NCBI GenBank assembly: GCA_032207245.1
Contig: CM063505.1
Location: forward strand, 176,175,827 to 176,239,826
Source: Pardosa pseudoannulata
Lineage: Eukaryota; Arthropoda; Arachnida; Araneae; Lycosidae
Direction: 5' to 3'
DNA: 64,000 nucleotides
This document shows, piece by piece, positions 10,693 to 22,844 of this stretch. The translations under genes were made by a program, and so were the position numbers. Each line of letters opens with the position of its first letter. Positions within the stretch are counted from its first letter, which is position 1. The notes beneath the pieces are model-generated. The model worked only from the letters and a program-made list of their open reading frames with translations, was not told the origin of the DNA and made no database searches.

Positions 10693-12215
10693 TACCCTTC
10701 AAAAATGTATACATGCTTTTATGTATTCAGATACAATTAAACAAATATAATTTTCTATTTATAAATGATTTTGCTTAGTTATGTTAGCCTAGGAAAACTA
10801 CGCCAGAAAATTAAACTGGTTATAATAACTTGCGTGCGATTCATAACGATTATATTAATGAAAGGGAAAAAAATCACAGTTATTTATGTTTTGTTGTATG
10901 ATTAATTCACCTGCTCTTATTCACTAAAGTTGACATCTAAAAAAGTTTCGTGTGATACCTACGATAAGATGCTTTATGCGTCAATAACATTAGATAATTA
11001 ATTAGTTAATTCAAAGGGTGCAAAAACAGCAAGAAACCAGTTCTTCAGATATGGTGGAACTTATAAGGTCGTTGCTAAATCTGAGAAGACAAGACAAATG
11101 ATCCACTTATTTCTAGAAGATCTAATATTGATCAGTTGTTTTTTACAGTCACGGTCAATGTTCCTTTAGTCAAGGACTCATTAGGTGACAAACCTACTCT
11201 TTGGGTTCCTGTGGTTTATTGGACTAATACTGCCATCTCTTCTGTATTTGGATTACATATGTACTTACTGTTTAAGGCAATTCCAACATTAAGAAAATAT
11301 CCATATGCATGTTCCCTCAATTATTTGACCATAATCCAACGAAAAGTAGCTTAAGAATTCTTTCCATAATTTGAACTATCTATTATAAAACATTACTGGA
11401 ACTCTAGTTTAGGAATATGCTATAGATCAGGGGTGTTTTGGGTGGTCTGCCACTCTTTTGAAAAATATTCATTTTGACAGTGAGCTTCTCCAAAAAAAAA
11501 AAAAAAATGAAATATCTGAATTATTCAAGTTGCATATCATGAACTCCTACTGTAGTGAAAGCTTTGAGATCTCACCTACTGTTTCGTGATTTGTTGCTTA
11601 ATTTCTTGGTATAACTTCTAACACTGTTCATTGGTGAGGAGACATTAAAATAATCGCAAAAACTATTTGGAGTTCCTTGTGGAAACTTGAAGCGTTGCAG
11701 TCTCTTTTTTACAAACTGACATCAAAAGACTTCATTGTTTTTAGAGTTCCAACTGTCTCACATTCAGACATCTTCTCACCGATAACTATAACTTAGATGG
11801 AGAAATAGGCGGAAAATGTATTCTTCTTTTACAGCTCACATTTTTTTATCGATTGTTAATGTTATATGCAATTGCTGCTGGAAGGGCGAACTTCGGTGGT
11901 CGAAAGGAAGTTTTTAACGTATAAACATTTATGTAGGTACATATGCTTATGAATTATATGAGTATACATAAAACATATCTATGTGTGAATATACAATATT
12001 GTAAAAACATACGTAGGATGCTTCAGGTTTTGAGCTGAGTTCTTTTTTATTCACCTCTTTCAAACTAATTTTATTGTTTTAATTTTAGATAGAGCATACA
12101 AATTTCAAAAGAATAGCTAATAATGAAATTGCCGTAGCAAAATGTATTATATCACATTGTATTTATCTTAATGTTCATGTCTATTATACCCAAACTTAAG
12201 GAAACACGACTGCAA
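10693..12215. other. AT-rich DNA with one weak exon-like frame
   Basis: The only item of interest is at 11149-11354, described separately. An A-rich run sits at about 11493-11507. Confidence 0.6.
11149..11354 (+). other. Exon-like open frame after a good acceptor; gene not recognised
   Basis: A pyrimidine-rich tract ending TTGTTTTTTACAG (11148) precedes a frame that stays open for about 68 codons to a TAA at 11354. It reads VNVPLVKDSLGDKPTLWVPV..., with a hydrophobic stretch around VVYWTNTAISSVFGLHMYLL that could be a membrane helix. Composition is more protein-like than the neighbouring frames. No ATG start and no second exon were found, and I do not recognise a domain. It may be a terminal exon, an old retroposed fragment, or chance. 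Confidence 0.2.
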
Positions 12216-12221
12216 GAGCAC

Positions 12222-12543
12222 CTAAGAAAAGAGGCCAGTAGCTGCAATAATCTTTAGCATATAGTTAACAAGAATATCCTGCAGCTCTCAAAGGCTCTAG
12301 AAGATGGTGACCAATGTACTCAATAAAAACTGAGAACAACTCGCAATCATACAATATAAGACGAGTGGTCTCCTGAAGTCGGCACCCACGATACAAGGGA
12401 TAAGAATTAATCTTCATCACATTAAAATGCCTTCTGAGGCACATTGTATCCTGCATAAGAATGCTAATAAGAGGCAGTAAAAATCCAGTAAGGATACCAG
12501 TAAGGAGACCAACAACCTTCCTCAGACCAGTGCCATGAAGCAT
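12222..12543 (-). pseudogene. Non-LTR retrotransposon RNase H region, decayed C-terminal tail
   Basis: The minus-strand frame reads RKVVGLLTGILTGFLLPL..., then CRGC- or C..C-like positions (YRGCRLQETT), LILYDCELFSVF and IGHHLLEPLRAAGYSC. That order, VGLLTGH..., a CxxC followed by EET..H.L.DC, then LEP, is the familiar segment after RNase H in arthropod Jockey/I-type LINE proteins. The usual C-terminal AATGLF motif followed by a stop appears in another frame at about 12248-12222 (IIAATGLFS stop), so at least one frameshift and the TAA at 12267-12265 break the gene. The reverse transcriptase domain is not present upstream. Confidence 0.6.
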
Positions 12544-12549
12544 CCATCA

Positions 12550-15030
12550 CTATTATTGCACATATTGGAGTAGTCAGGATTGATTTCTTTGGCTGAATCT
12601 GAAGAAGACTGGTATAGATCAGTGACATGTGTTCCTTACAAATGATATTTAATTGTAGATCTAGAAGTTACGTGTAGACTATTGACCTACACAAAAATTA
12701 TTTCTGCTTACAGAACAAAAATGTTGATTAATCTGACAAAGAGAAGATGAATATGTGGAAGAACATGTAGTACTAACTTCATCGGAAGCTATGGTTTTAT
12801 TACAAAAATTAAAACATTCTATAATCAAAGATTCCATATCATATTCAAGATTTCATAATCAAAGGAAGACAAAAGAAAATTACTAATTTCCTCTAAATAA
12901 GAAAAATGCTGGTATTTGATTTTTTTTTCTTTATTTGTGCTTCTGTTACATGAACGTATTGAAGGGAGTAAGCAATCTGTAATATATTTTTCATAAAGTT
13001 CGAGAAATTTTGCGTTTCTCTAAAAATTAGAATCAACCAAGTTCGGCTGTATATTACAATATTTTCAGCTAATTAAAGTAGTACTGAAAGATAAAAAAAA
13101 TATTCTAAAGAAAATTTATTCTATTGAATATAAACTATTTATTTATAAAAAAAACGTCAATTTACAATTTTTTAAAGTGGTTCATAATAACGTAATACGA
13201 ATACAACTGTTCAAACAATATAGAATTTATCTGTGACATATTAATAGAAGAAAAAAATATTTTTATCAATATCTTGCTGTAAGCTTTTCTAAACTTGGCC
13301 ATAAGGCAATCTATCAAGTTGAAGTATGCTTAGAGGAAAGTCAAACCCTCCTTTTTTCGCACCTTGGAGAAATGTATAGTCTTTAAAATGATTAAACACT
13401 TTCCAATTAAAATTGGGAATTTGTTTTGCTTTATTTCATTAAGCAAGAATGGTTCGCTAAATACTAATGAGGCATTCAGGCTGAAGTTTATTTACACATG
13501 AACCTGTTGGGAGAACGTAATTAAGATTCGATTCCCCGTTGTCAGGAAGCAACGAATTAACAGCATTTCAAATCACCTTTAATAAAAGAGTGCACATTCA
13601 TTTAAAAGCTGCTATTAAGAACAAATGGGGGAAGATGTATAATTGCTTTTAAAGAAGGAAATGCGTTTTAAGTTCATTAACCAACAAAAATTATTTGCCT
13701 TTAAATGACTTCTAGGTATTATAATAAGAAAAACAACATTTCTCAATTATTTAGAGCATTTCTTTTCACTTCATTTATTTTTTAAAATTTAAGATTAGTC
13801 TGAACTTTGTTACACGAATTTATTTACATAGTATATTATAATAATCGCTTCTGAATTTATTTATTGCTAGTTTTTTCTAATAAAAAATTATGCAAAAATT
13901 GAAATGTTATTTAAGGTTTTAAACCTTTTTTAATTAATTGAATTAGTGTAATTATATTATCATTTTTGTTTGCTTTAAAGAAAGAAGATGTAGAACATTT
14001 TACTGATTTTTTACTTTTTTTTGCTTGTTATTATCTAAACATATTTTATTCCTTAATAAAGATAATAGTTTACTCTTTAAAACTTTAATTTGAAATAAAT
14101 TGGAAAGATTAATGATAATGTTGTTTTTGATTGCTTTAATTTTCTAGAAAGAAGTCTAATAAAATAATGTTGAAGACTTAATGATGTTATATAAACATCA
14201 TTAAGTCTTCCACATTATTTTATTCTATGTTCTGTTTTCAAAAATAATTCAAAATTTATGTTAGTTTTATAGATCAGTAGACAACCATAAAACCATCAAA
14301 TGTTATAAATAACATACTATTAATAACGTAGTCACCGGGATTGTTGTACTCAAAACTTTGGCTGAAAGCAGTGCACTGAAGTTGAAATAGCTGTGAGAAA
14401 ATTAAAGCTTAAGCGTTTTGTTATTTAATTAGGGATATTTGATAAAAATGTATAATATATATAATAATTATTCGCTATATCAGTATTTTGAGATTCCATC
14501 GCTAGACTAAACACTACATCAACTGTTCTGGATACTCTAGATTGCAACGATTACTCCAGTTATGCCATTTTATCTTCTTTTAATAGAGTTTTAAAGAATT
14601 CTTTGAATGTTGCTAAATAACGTGAAAAATATTTTTCTTAAAATTTTCACAGGTGTTCTATGGAGCTGGGCGGGCTGGACTCAAAATCTGAGTTTTCACT
14701 TTTAGACTTGATATCATCCATGTTTGTTCCCCGAAATAGATCACAAAATGAAATGTCATAGGCTGACTTTAAACCCATTGAAGATAATTGTACTAATTCA
14801 TTCCTTTCCAAGAGGTCTCAGTTTTATCAGTGAGTTAAAAATATGAAAATTTTTAACCATTATTTAATATGTATGTTTAACGTGGTTGGGTACCGGCCGT
14901 ATTCGATTTCTTTACCTCCGCATTAACCTATGGGTGAATTTATTCTACTTCTGGGTGGTTTGCATTTAAAGAATTTTTGAAACGAATTTTATTCTGTAAT
15001 AGAGCAAAATGTTCTCTAGGGTTAAATGTA
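12550..15030. other. AT-rich DNA, no gene seen
   Basis: Stops are frequent in all frames. The hairpin at 14158-14224 is listed separately. Confidence 0.65.
14158..14224. repeat. Near-perfect 31-bp inverted repeat with 5-nt loop
   Basis: Arm 14158-14188 and arm 14194-14224 pair over 31 bp with one mismatch (TGTTG against TGTGG), separated by ATATA. In DNA this could extrude as a cruciform; in RNA it would form a long hairpin. No transposon terminal motif or target duplication is obvious. Confidence 0.9.
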
Positions 15031-15032
15031 AT

Positions 15033-16143
15033 TAATTTTAAAAAGAGCAAGAAAAGTATATTTAATTTTAAATTATTTGGAAAAATATTTTATATAGTCT
15101 TTTCCGAATACAAATAATGACGTTTTACCGACATGATTTTTAAAAAAGTCACATTACTCTGATGAACTTTTTGCTCTATCAAGTAAATGAATTATTATTT
15201 AAAAAGAGTTAAGAGAATATTATTTAATTTAAAAAGAACAAGAAAAGTATATTTAATTTTAAATTATTTGGAAAAGTATTTTAGATAGTCTTTTCCGAAT
15301 ACAAATAATGACGTTTTACCGACATGATTTTTAAAAAAGTCACATTACTCTGATGAACTTTTTGCTCTATCAAGTAAATGAATTATTATTTAAAAAGAGT
15401 TAAGAGAATATTATTTAATTTAAAAAGAGCAAGAAAAGTATATTTAATTTTAAATTATTTGGAAAAATATTTTATATAGTCTTTTCCGAATACAAATAAT
15501 GACGTTTTACCGACATGATTTTTAAAAAAGTCACATTACCCTGATGAACTTTTTGCTCTATCAAGTAAATGAATTATTATTTAAAAAGAATTAAGAGAAT
15601 ATTATTTAGTTTAAAAAGAACAAGAAAAGTATATTTAGTTTTAAATTATTTGGAAAAATATTTTATATAGTCTTTTCCGAACACAAATAATGACGTTTTA
15701 CTGACATGATTTTTAAAAAAGTCACATTACTCTGATGAACTTTTTGCTCTATCAATTAAATGAATTATTATTTAAAAAGAGTTAAGAAAATATTATTTAG
15801 TTTAAAAAGAGCAAGAAAAGTATATTTAATTTTAAATTATTTGGAAAAATATTTTATATAGTCTTTTCCGAATACAAATAATGACGTTTTGCCGACATGA
15901 TTTTTAAAAAAGTCACATTACCCTGATGAACTTTTTGTTCTATCAAGTAAATGAATTATTATTTAAAAAGAGTTAAGAGAATATTATTTAATTTAAAAAG
16001 AGCAAGAAAAGTATATTTAATTTTAAATTATTTGGAAAAATATTTTATATAGTCTTTTCCGAATACAAATAATGACGTTTTACCGACATGATATTTAAAA
16101 AAGTCACATTACCCTGATGAACTTTTTGCTCTATCAAGTAAAT
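15033..16143. repeat. 191-bp tandem array, about 5.8 copies
   Basis: The unit starts AAAAGAGCAAGAAAAGTATA and recurs at 15041, 15232, 15423, 15614, 15805 and 15996, exactly 191 bp apart each time, with a partial last copy ending near 16143. Landmarks in each unit are CTTTTCCGAATAC, GACGTTTTACCGACATGAT and CTGATGAACTTTTTG. Diagnostic variants (GAGC/GAAC and ACTCTG/ACCCTG) partly alternate. No coding frame is conserved between copies. Confidence 0.97.
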
Positions 16144-17180
16144 GAACTATTCTCGTGGGGGAAATTTTTAAATGTAACTTTGCGAAAGGAGAACTATTAT
16201 CCCCCTAGGTTAACATGGAGCAAGAGCAACACAATATATCCCAACTACCTAAAGACTTCTTCTCAACTATTTTTTATTACACCTATAAAGATTCAGACAT
16301 CTAGTTTTCCATAGAATTTACAGATCGATCATTATTTTACAGTGAGTTTTTTCCCCATGTATATTTCATAGCAATAATTAGAGATATATTTGAATCCTAC
16401 ATATGCGAAATTGGTTTAAGCTTACATAAATACAATTATAGAAAATTTTGTGTCTGGTGCATATTACAAAGGAACTATTGAATTGACAGAGATTCGGGTT
16501 CTTTAACAATAGATTTACTGAACTTTAGACTTATAAATCTATGTAGCTGAGTAATGGTAAAGTATCGACCTAATAAACTTAAGGTGCCAATCACTATGCC
16601 AAAGATTGACTTCACACTAGATTTATGGATGTTGATCATATACCTATTTTTACTGAAGTGAGCCAATTTGACTCATACAAAAAAATTGAAGTTTTTCGCA
16701 AAGAAAATAGTTCCAAATTAATTTAAATAAAATGTTTATTATCAAAACATTCATGGAAAACATTTTGTACATATAAAATCTGTTTTTAAAACACTTATTC
16801 TGCAAGCATTTCTATTACATTTAGCACAATGGTTCCTACATCTGTTTCTTTTGCAAAATTGTTGAACTTGACAATTCTTCCTTGCGTCAGTAGCATGAAT
16901 TTTTGCCATTGGAATGGAAGACTTCTCGACTTATTCTCTATATTTACTTTATATTATACTTTATATACTTAATACTTTATAATTACTTTATACTATATTT
17001 ATTACTATATTTATGTTCATATACATTTTATGAGTCAAATTGGCTCACAAACATGAAAATAGGTATACTACATTTGATAATGCGAAATGAAGGGGTCTGA
17101 GGGGAAGAGGAATGAAAGTTTACATATATTTTATTACTTAACTAAAAACCAACGTATGTTTTTGAAAAGTGATATTAAAG

Positions 17181-17181
<1 letters not shown>

Positions 17182-17253
<72 letters not shown>
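17182..17253. repeat. TA then TG microsatellite in piggyBac copy A, first right end
   Basis: About 50 bp of TA followed by about 20 bp of TG, between GTGATATTAAAGTTA and ATCAAATTTTTAATGAG, the latter being the conserved right-end sequence. Confidence 0.95.
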
Positions 17254-17531
17254 ATCAAATTTTTAATGAGTCAAATTGTCAGATTTAAATCTAGTGTTAA
17301 TATCCATAAAGGTTGCTATTATTGCCACAATATACAAATAATAAATTTAAACATTTTTATAAACCTATTTTTGGATTTTATAAGTGTTTCAAACCTTCCA
17401 GGTGCATTTCTAGCTATCACATCACATTGAAATTCACCAATTATTAACCTTACATTGTATAAAATAAAACTCAATTCAGATTATTATATTCGAAAGACCA
17501 ACATATGTTTTTCAAAAGTGATATTAAAATT

Positions 17532-17681
<150 letters not shown>

Positions 17682-17730
17682 CAAATTTTTAATGAGTTAA
17701 ATTTGGCTCGGTCCGTAAATCTAGTGTTAA

Positions 17731-18290
17731 ATTCTTAATAAGTCGTGTCAACTTAGGTATTCGTTTTCTGGAATTTTGCATTAGTTCTTCTAAAATTGTT
17801 GTTTGTGTGTTTTTCAGGTTGACATCATTTTTGAAAATGAACTGAATGTCTAAGAACGGGATGATCAGTGTGCTATCTATGTAAATAAAATTAGAAATCA
17901 TTTTACACCTGTATGAACTAAACCATAGAAATTTCTGTGTCTGTACAACACACAAAAACTACTTTACGATTTTAGGTAAGATTTTTCTTACCTTTTTTTA
18001 ATGAATAATGATTACCCGGGATGAAAAAGCATAGAAAATTTTACCTCAAAATTTTTATCTTCGAAATTCATCTTTTGAGTGTGCTTTGATGAGTTTCTGG
18101 AAATAAGTGTTCAAGACAGACGGACATAGATACTAATTTTTCTAAGGATTTTTATTTTTATCTTTATTTATTTATTTATTAATTTTTTGTATGGAAAAGA
18201 GTTCGTCTTGTCTCTCAGTGAGAAATCTTTAAAATACTTTTTCATATCTATCAATTTTCTGATTTTTTTCTATAGGGCTTAGATGATTAA
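17731..18290. other. AT-rich DNA, no gene seen
   Basis: An 88-codon minus-strand frame (17955-17689) crosses the transposon edge and shows no recognisable motif, so I treat it as chance. Confidence 0.6.
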
Positions 18291-18293
18291 AGA

Positions 18294-18905
18294 AGATCAG
18301 AAGAATTCTGTAACCTCTGAAACGTGTAAGCTGTAAGTGAATATATATTATTCATATAATCTGAATCTATAACTTAAAACATGTTTAGAATTAATAGTCA
18401 GAAGATAATAAATTTCTATATACACAAGTGCACCGAATGCGATTAAAAGTACTAGGACTTATTTTATGTTTCAATAAAAATTGCTCCTGATCTAAGGAGA
18501 TAGAAAAATTCTATTACCTCTGAAACGTTTCAGCCATACGTGAAAATATAACATTCCTATACTCTGAATCTATAACTTAAAACATGTCTAGAATTAATAG
18601 TCAGAAGGTATAAACTTCTATATACACACACGCGTGTAGAATGCAATCAAAAGTTCTAGGACTAAATTTATGTTTAAATATAAATTACTTCTGATCTAAG
18701 GAGATAGAAAAATTCTATTATTTCTGAAACATTTCAACCTTAAGTGAATATATAAAATTCATATACTATACATCTATAATTTAAAACATATCTGGAATTA
18801 ATAGTCAGAAGATATAAACTTCAATATACATACATGTGTATACGATGCAATTAATAGTTTGAGAACTAAATATTTCAATATTTTTATGTTTCAATACAAA
18901 TTGCT
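18294..18905. repeat. 203-bp diverged tandem array, 3 copies
   Basis: The phrase AATTCT(G/A)T(A/T)A..TCTGAAAC aligns at about 18314, 18517 and 18721, spacing 203-204 bp. Each unit also carries ACTTAAAACATGT-like text, AGAATTAATAGTCAGAAG and ACTAGGACT-like text. Copies differ by several percent, so this is older than the 148-bp array at 52.9 kb. Confidence 0.85.
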
Positions 18906-20160
18906 TAGTAAAACTTTTAATTTATATATTAAATGTAAAAAATCAAACTATATTTCTTCGGAACCGAAATGCTTTATTTCCTAGAGTTACAATCAGGTAT
19001 TAAAGGCTAAAGACTCACAAGCATCCGTAACTTTCTGAGGACGTGGAGTGCGTGCTGGATAAATTTGAAAGTAATTTATTCAGCTGTTAAAATTACTTTG
19101 ATCTTCAGCTATGTGATCACCGGGGATGAATGGTGAGGAATCAGAAGATAATCTTCTACAGCATAATAAAATTGAGAAAAATATTTTATAGGGATCAATG
19201 TTGACATATCCCCATATAGTGTAATAATAAAATATACCTGTAGCCAATATGAATGTAATAATAAAATAATTTAATTTGATGTAACTGTCATTTCACTGTC
19301 AGACATAGCAAAATCAATGGTATCAAAAACGTGCAGAAATGTTTGCAGTTTAATATATAAAAAAATTTAAAAATCTAATTTTTTTTCTGAGATTTCTTAA
19401 CGATATAAAGTACTTTACATTATATTACTATCTAAATGTTTGTATTTTTTGACGAAGTAATGAAATATCCAAATATTAAAAGTATAATACTTTTGAAACA
19501 GAGAAATTTAAAATTAAAATATTAATAAAAAATATTTTTACCTTTTGAAATAGGTGAATGCACATAAGACGAATGCCTTTTAGATTAAAGCAAAATGACT
19601 CTTATCATTACCTTTGTTTTGTCCTCTTTTTGTTGTCGTATATGGGCAAGCACTGTTGGGCTAAAGTACTCAATTATAATATGTCCTCATTTTAGGTCGT
19701 CTTTGTACAAAACTTCACAAAACGCCGGCATAAAGTATAGCATTATTTATAAGAGCTAATGGTACAAATCTGTAATCAATTGTATAATATTCGAACAAAC
19801 AATGAGCTTAAGTGTTCTAACAGCTAATTTGAGCCTTTTTTGGGTGTTTGTCATCTTTTGTCTTCCATTCACTTGAATGCCACTTAATTTTAACTTCAAA
19901 ACAATGGTATTATGTTTCATCACTCGGGACAATATTCTAATTTGTGCCAGTTATTAATGTTTACGAACATTTAGAATGGGGTGGGGGTCATTATTCAAGT
20001 TGTTTGCCTTTGTATTAAAAGCTTAAGCCATTAAAAAACTTTTGAACTTGAGACTGACCCACTCTCGGAAACTTAATTAATCAATCCTAAACGCTTTGTC
20101 AGAGTTATCGTTTAACGCAAAATTTCCTGTAGATTTATTGCTCTATAAAATAAGCCATCT
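18906..20160. other. AT-rich DNA, no gene seen
   Basis: No frame, tandem repeat or terminal inverted repeat recognised by eye. Confidence 0.6.
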
Positions 20161-20164
20161 TTAA

Positions 20165-21043
20165 AAATGACTGATAAAAGTTTAGACTTATAAATCTATG
20201 TAGCTGAATAATGGTAAAGGATCGACCTAATGTCCTTAAGGTGCCAATCACAATGAAAAAGATTTACGGATGTTGATCATATACCTCTTTTACTGAAGTG
20301 AGCCAAGCTGACTCATACAAGAAAATTGAAGTTTTTTTGCAAAGACAATAGTTCCAAATTAATTTAAATAAAATGTTCATTATCAAAAAGTTCATGGAAA
20401 ACATTTTTTACATATAAAGTCTGTTTTTGAAACACATTTTCCGCAAACATTTCAATTTCATTTAGCACAATGGTTTCTACATCTGTTTCTTTCGCATGAT
20501 TGTTAAACTCGACAATTCTTCCGTGAGTCAGTAGCATGAATTTCTGTTATTGGAATTGAAGTGTTCTCTACTTGCTTCTCCATATTTACTTCTTAGCTCT
20601 CCAGTTAATTGGAAAATAAAATCTTTTCGTGAAATATGTACTTGAATCGTCTCTTTATACAGAGAATCCAAGCATCGATAGCTGTTAAATCTAAAATGTT
20701 GTAGAAAACTTGTAGACGCCATATTCTTGAAACAGAAGAGAAATAAATCACGTGCGACTTGACTGTTGCCCATGCCTGAAAGGACCAATAAATTTCATGA
20801 TATGCGATAAACTGTTAAACCATTCTATGAGTCAAATTGGCTAACAACCGTGAAAATAGGTATACCACATTTGATAACGCGAAATAAAAGGGTATGGCGG
20901 GAAGAGGAATGAAAATTTACATATATTTTATTGCTTAATTAAAATCCAACGTATGTTTATGAAAAGTGATATTTTAAGTTTTATTTTATATATAATGATC
21001 AGATTTTTAATGAGTCAAATTGGCGCGGTCCGTAAATCTACTG
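20165..21043 (-). mobile_element. piggyBac-like element copy B
   Basis: The right end reads ATGAGTCAAATTGGCGCGGTCCGTAAATCTACTG then TTAA (21044-21047), matching the right end of copy A. The left edge (TTAA at 20161-20164) has lost the terminal repeat motif but becomes collinear with copy A at TTTAGACTTATAAATCTATG. The body is homologous to copy A (TGTTGATCATATACCT, AAAATTGAAGTTTTT, TTTAGCACAATGGTT). The minus strand carries a decayed transposase tail. Confidence 0.7.
20415..20788 (-). pseudogene. piggyBac-type transposase, C-terminal fragment
   Basis: The minus frame from 20788 reads SQVARDLFLFCFKNMAST...YRCLDSLYKETIQVHISRKDFIFQLTGELRSKYG. In piggyBac-derived (PGBD) proteins the segment after the last catalytic Asp has this pattern: an IF.H..D.A..NSW.LYKE helix followed by .SR.DF...L..ELR..Y. 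Downstream, in another frame, cysteine-rich text appears (RKNC, NRCRNHCAK, NVCGKC, ICKKC, about 20500-20415), matching the C-terminal Cys-rich zinc-binding domain of PGBD transposases, which reads targets near the element ends. Stops and a frameshift make it non-functional. The catalytic DDD core is absent. Confidence 0.6.
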
Positions 21044-21510
21044 TTAAAATTTAGAGCTTTTTTTTTAAATAAAAGTTTTATACATGGAATTAATTTGAAA
21101 TTTAAATATAAAAGCACTGGAACTTCTTCACTACCATATTTACATGTTATGATTTAGAAAATATTTATATTTTGTAATAACGCTGTCACTATATATTTCT
21201 TTTTCAATTTCGACTTCTTTTCATACAGCAATTAGAAAGTTTACAAGAAAGATTTCCTCCTGTGTAACACGTATGCGCGTGTTAATACTGTTTTACTGTT
21301 TATAAAAAATCGGATAATTTTTTTTTGTTTCGTGAGATAATGTGCATCGAAATTCAAACAGTGCTCTGCATAACTCTACATACAGATTGTGGAAGGAAAA
21401 TGTCATATCACGTTTCGAATATGAAAGTGAAACGGAACCTTCAGGGTGCATATAGACTCATTATCATTAAAGCCCTTAAGTTAAACATCATTTTTTTTCA
21501 ATGATTTTAT

Positions 21511-21540
21511 TCTCTCTCTCTCTCTTTCACACACACATTT
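21511..21540. repeat. CT then CA simple repeat
   Basis: TCTCTCTCTCTCT followed by CACACACACA immediately before Helitron copy B. Confidence 0.9.
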
Positions 21541-21778
21541 ATATCCCCTATATAATAATAGCTTAAGTTATCTTCCGTCTGTCTTCGAATTTATGAAGCG
21601 GTTGAACCTGAAATGGGTAGAGAAATCCATATTGTGTTTTTGATGAGTTAAAGTTAGCAAAATCCAAAGCAAGTTCAAAATCCCTCCTTTTCCCCTTTTT
21701 GAGCATGTAATGCCATTATTTCAAGCCCTATTTTTTTCAGATAAGAGCAAGCAATTAAATTCATAAATTTATCACATA

Positions 21779-21913
21779 GGGCTCGTCTCACCAAAGTCGT
21801 TTAACAGCTAACCACGATTAATCTCTGTTTAAATGGAGAACTGCTTCCCACCACTGGTTATCGCCACAGGTTAATCGCGGTTATCTGTTAAACGACTTTG
21901 GTGAGACCAGCCC
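21779..21913. mobile_element. Foldback MITE with about 46-bp terminal inverted repeats
   Basis: The ends read GGGCTCGTCTCACCAAAGTC... and, on the other strand, GGGCTGGTCTCACCAAAGTC... The arms match over about 46 bp with roughly four mismatches and leave about 43 bp in the middle. ATA lies directly on both sides, which could be a 3-bp target duplication as in PIF/Harbinger elements, though such a short match can arise by chance. The unit is absent at the matching place in Helitron C (about 48.08 kb), confirming insertion. Confidence 0.8.
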
Positions 21914-22102
21914 ATAATAAGTTGGTAAAAATAACATTTTTTTCTAGCATTATGACGTCATTTCTTTAATCATCTGATTTAATCATTTCTTATTTTAAAT
22001 TATTTAAATATCATCTGCATGATTTTTCATACGTTTTATCACTGAACTTAAATATTACGTAAATAATTTTCTTTTACGTTTGGCCTAAATAATAGATTAA
22101 GG

Positions 22103-22162
22103 TTTAGTTTTTTTTTTTGAATGCTACGGTCTACTTTTTGCAACACGAGGGCTAATGAAACC
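22103..22162 (-). repeat. 5'-truncated SINE inside Helitron B
   Basis: Only the 3' part of the AAACC-tailed SINE is present (GCTACGGTCTACTTTTTGCA, ACACGAGGGCTAATGA), with a T-rich tail on its left. AATAGATTAAGG (22091) and AATAGATAAGG (22163) flank it as a near-perfect target duplication. 5' truncation with a target duplication is what LINE-driven reverse transcription produces. Confidence 0.75.
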
Positions 22163-22844
22163 AATAGATAAGGTAAATATGTGATGATTTTAAATTCAAT
22201 CATGGATTTTTTTTTGTTGCAATGAAAATTTTATCATCGGTATAAATAACAAATTCTTTTTATAATGACTAGGAGTCTATTTTGCGGACTAATAAATATC
22301 TTGCGTTTAAGTTTTATATCTTTGAAAATTAAGAAGTTTGTTCGTTTGTGTATTTTTTTATTATACATAACCACACGACTTAACTAAATGAATTCAACGT
22401 GATTCTAAACTGCATTTAGAGTATGGGGAGACTTTAAAGGAGTATGAAGATAAACAAATTATTGAGCATGTACCAGATAATTCTCTGTCAAAAAACAAAC
22501 CTATTTCTTATCTGCTCGTAGGGTACTTTACAATTCTGGAAAATTAACAATTTTACTGATCCCGTCATTTTTCGGGCTATATGCTAGTTATTCTATAAAG
22601 GCTGTAGAAATGTCTCAAATCAGTGTAACCCTCTGGATTTGCCTGATCACAAGAGGGAACTCTACATTGTAACTTAACCTCCAACTATAGTTTTCAGCAT
22701 TGTTTTTGAGTTTTTGTACTAGTAATGTAGTTGAAACTGAGTCGGTTTAATTGGCTACTTATATAGATACTGTTAATCAAACACTTAATTTTAACTGCGT
22801 TATTTTTTAGTCAGTGTCATTGTTATTTCTAGAACCCTATAGTT

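Larger units (their letters stand above)
21544..22587 (+). mobile_element. Non-autonomous Helitron, copy B
   Basis: It starts TCCCCTATATAATAATAGC at 21544 after A and ends with a decayed hairpin CCCGTCATTTTTCGGGC, CTATATG and CTAG at 22584-22587 before T. Homologous to copies A, C and D. It carries a foldback MITE at 21779 and a truncated SINE at 22103. At about 22.44 kb it holds the unfilled target of the SINE in copy A. Confidence 0.85.

Noticed and set aside
16117..16314. 65-codon frame starting in the last 191-bp repeat unit
   Set aside because: It begins within the array and runs into unrelated AT-rich DNA; not conserved among the other units.
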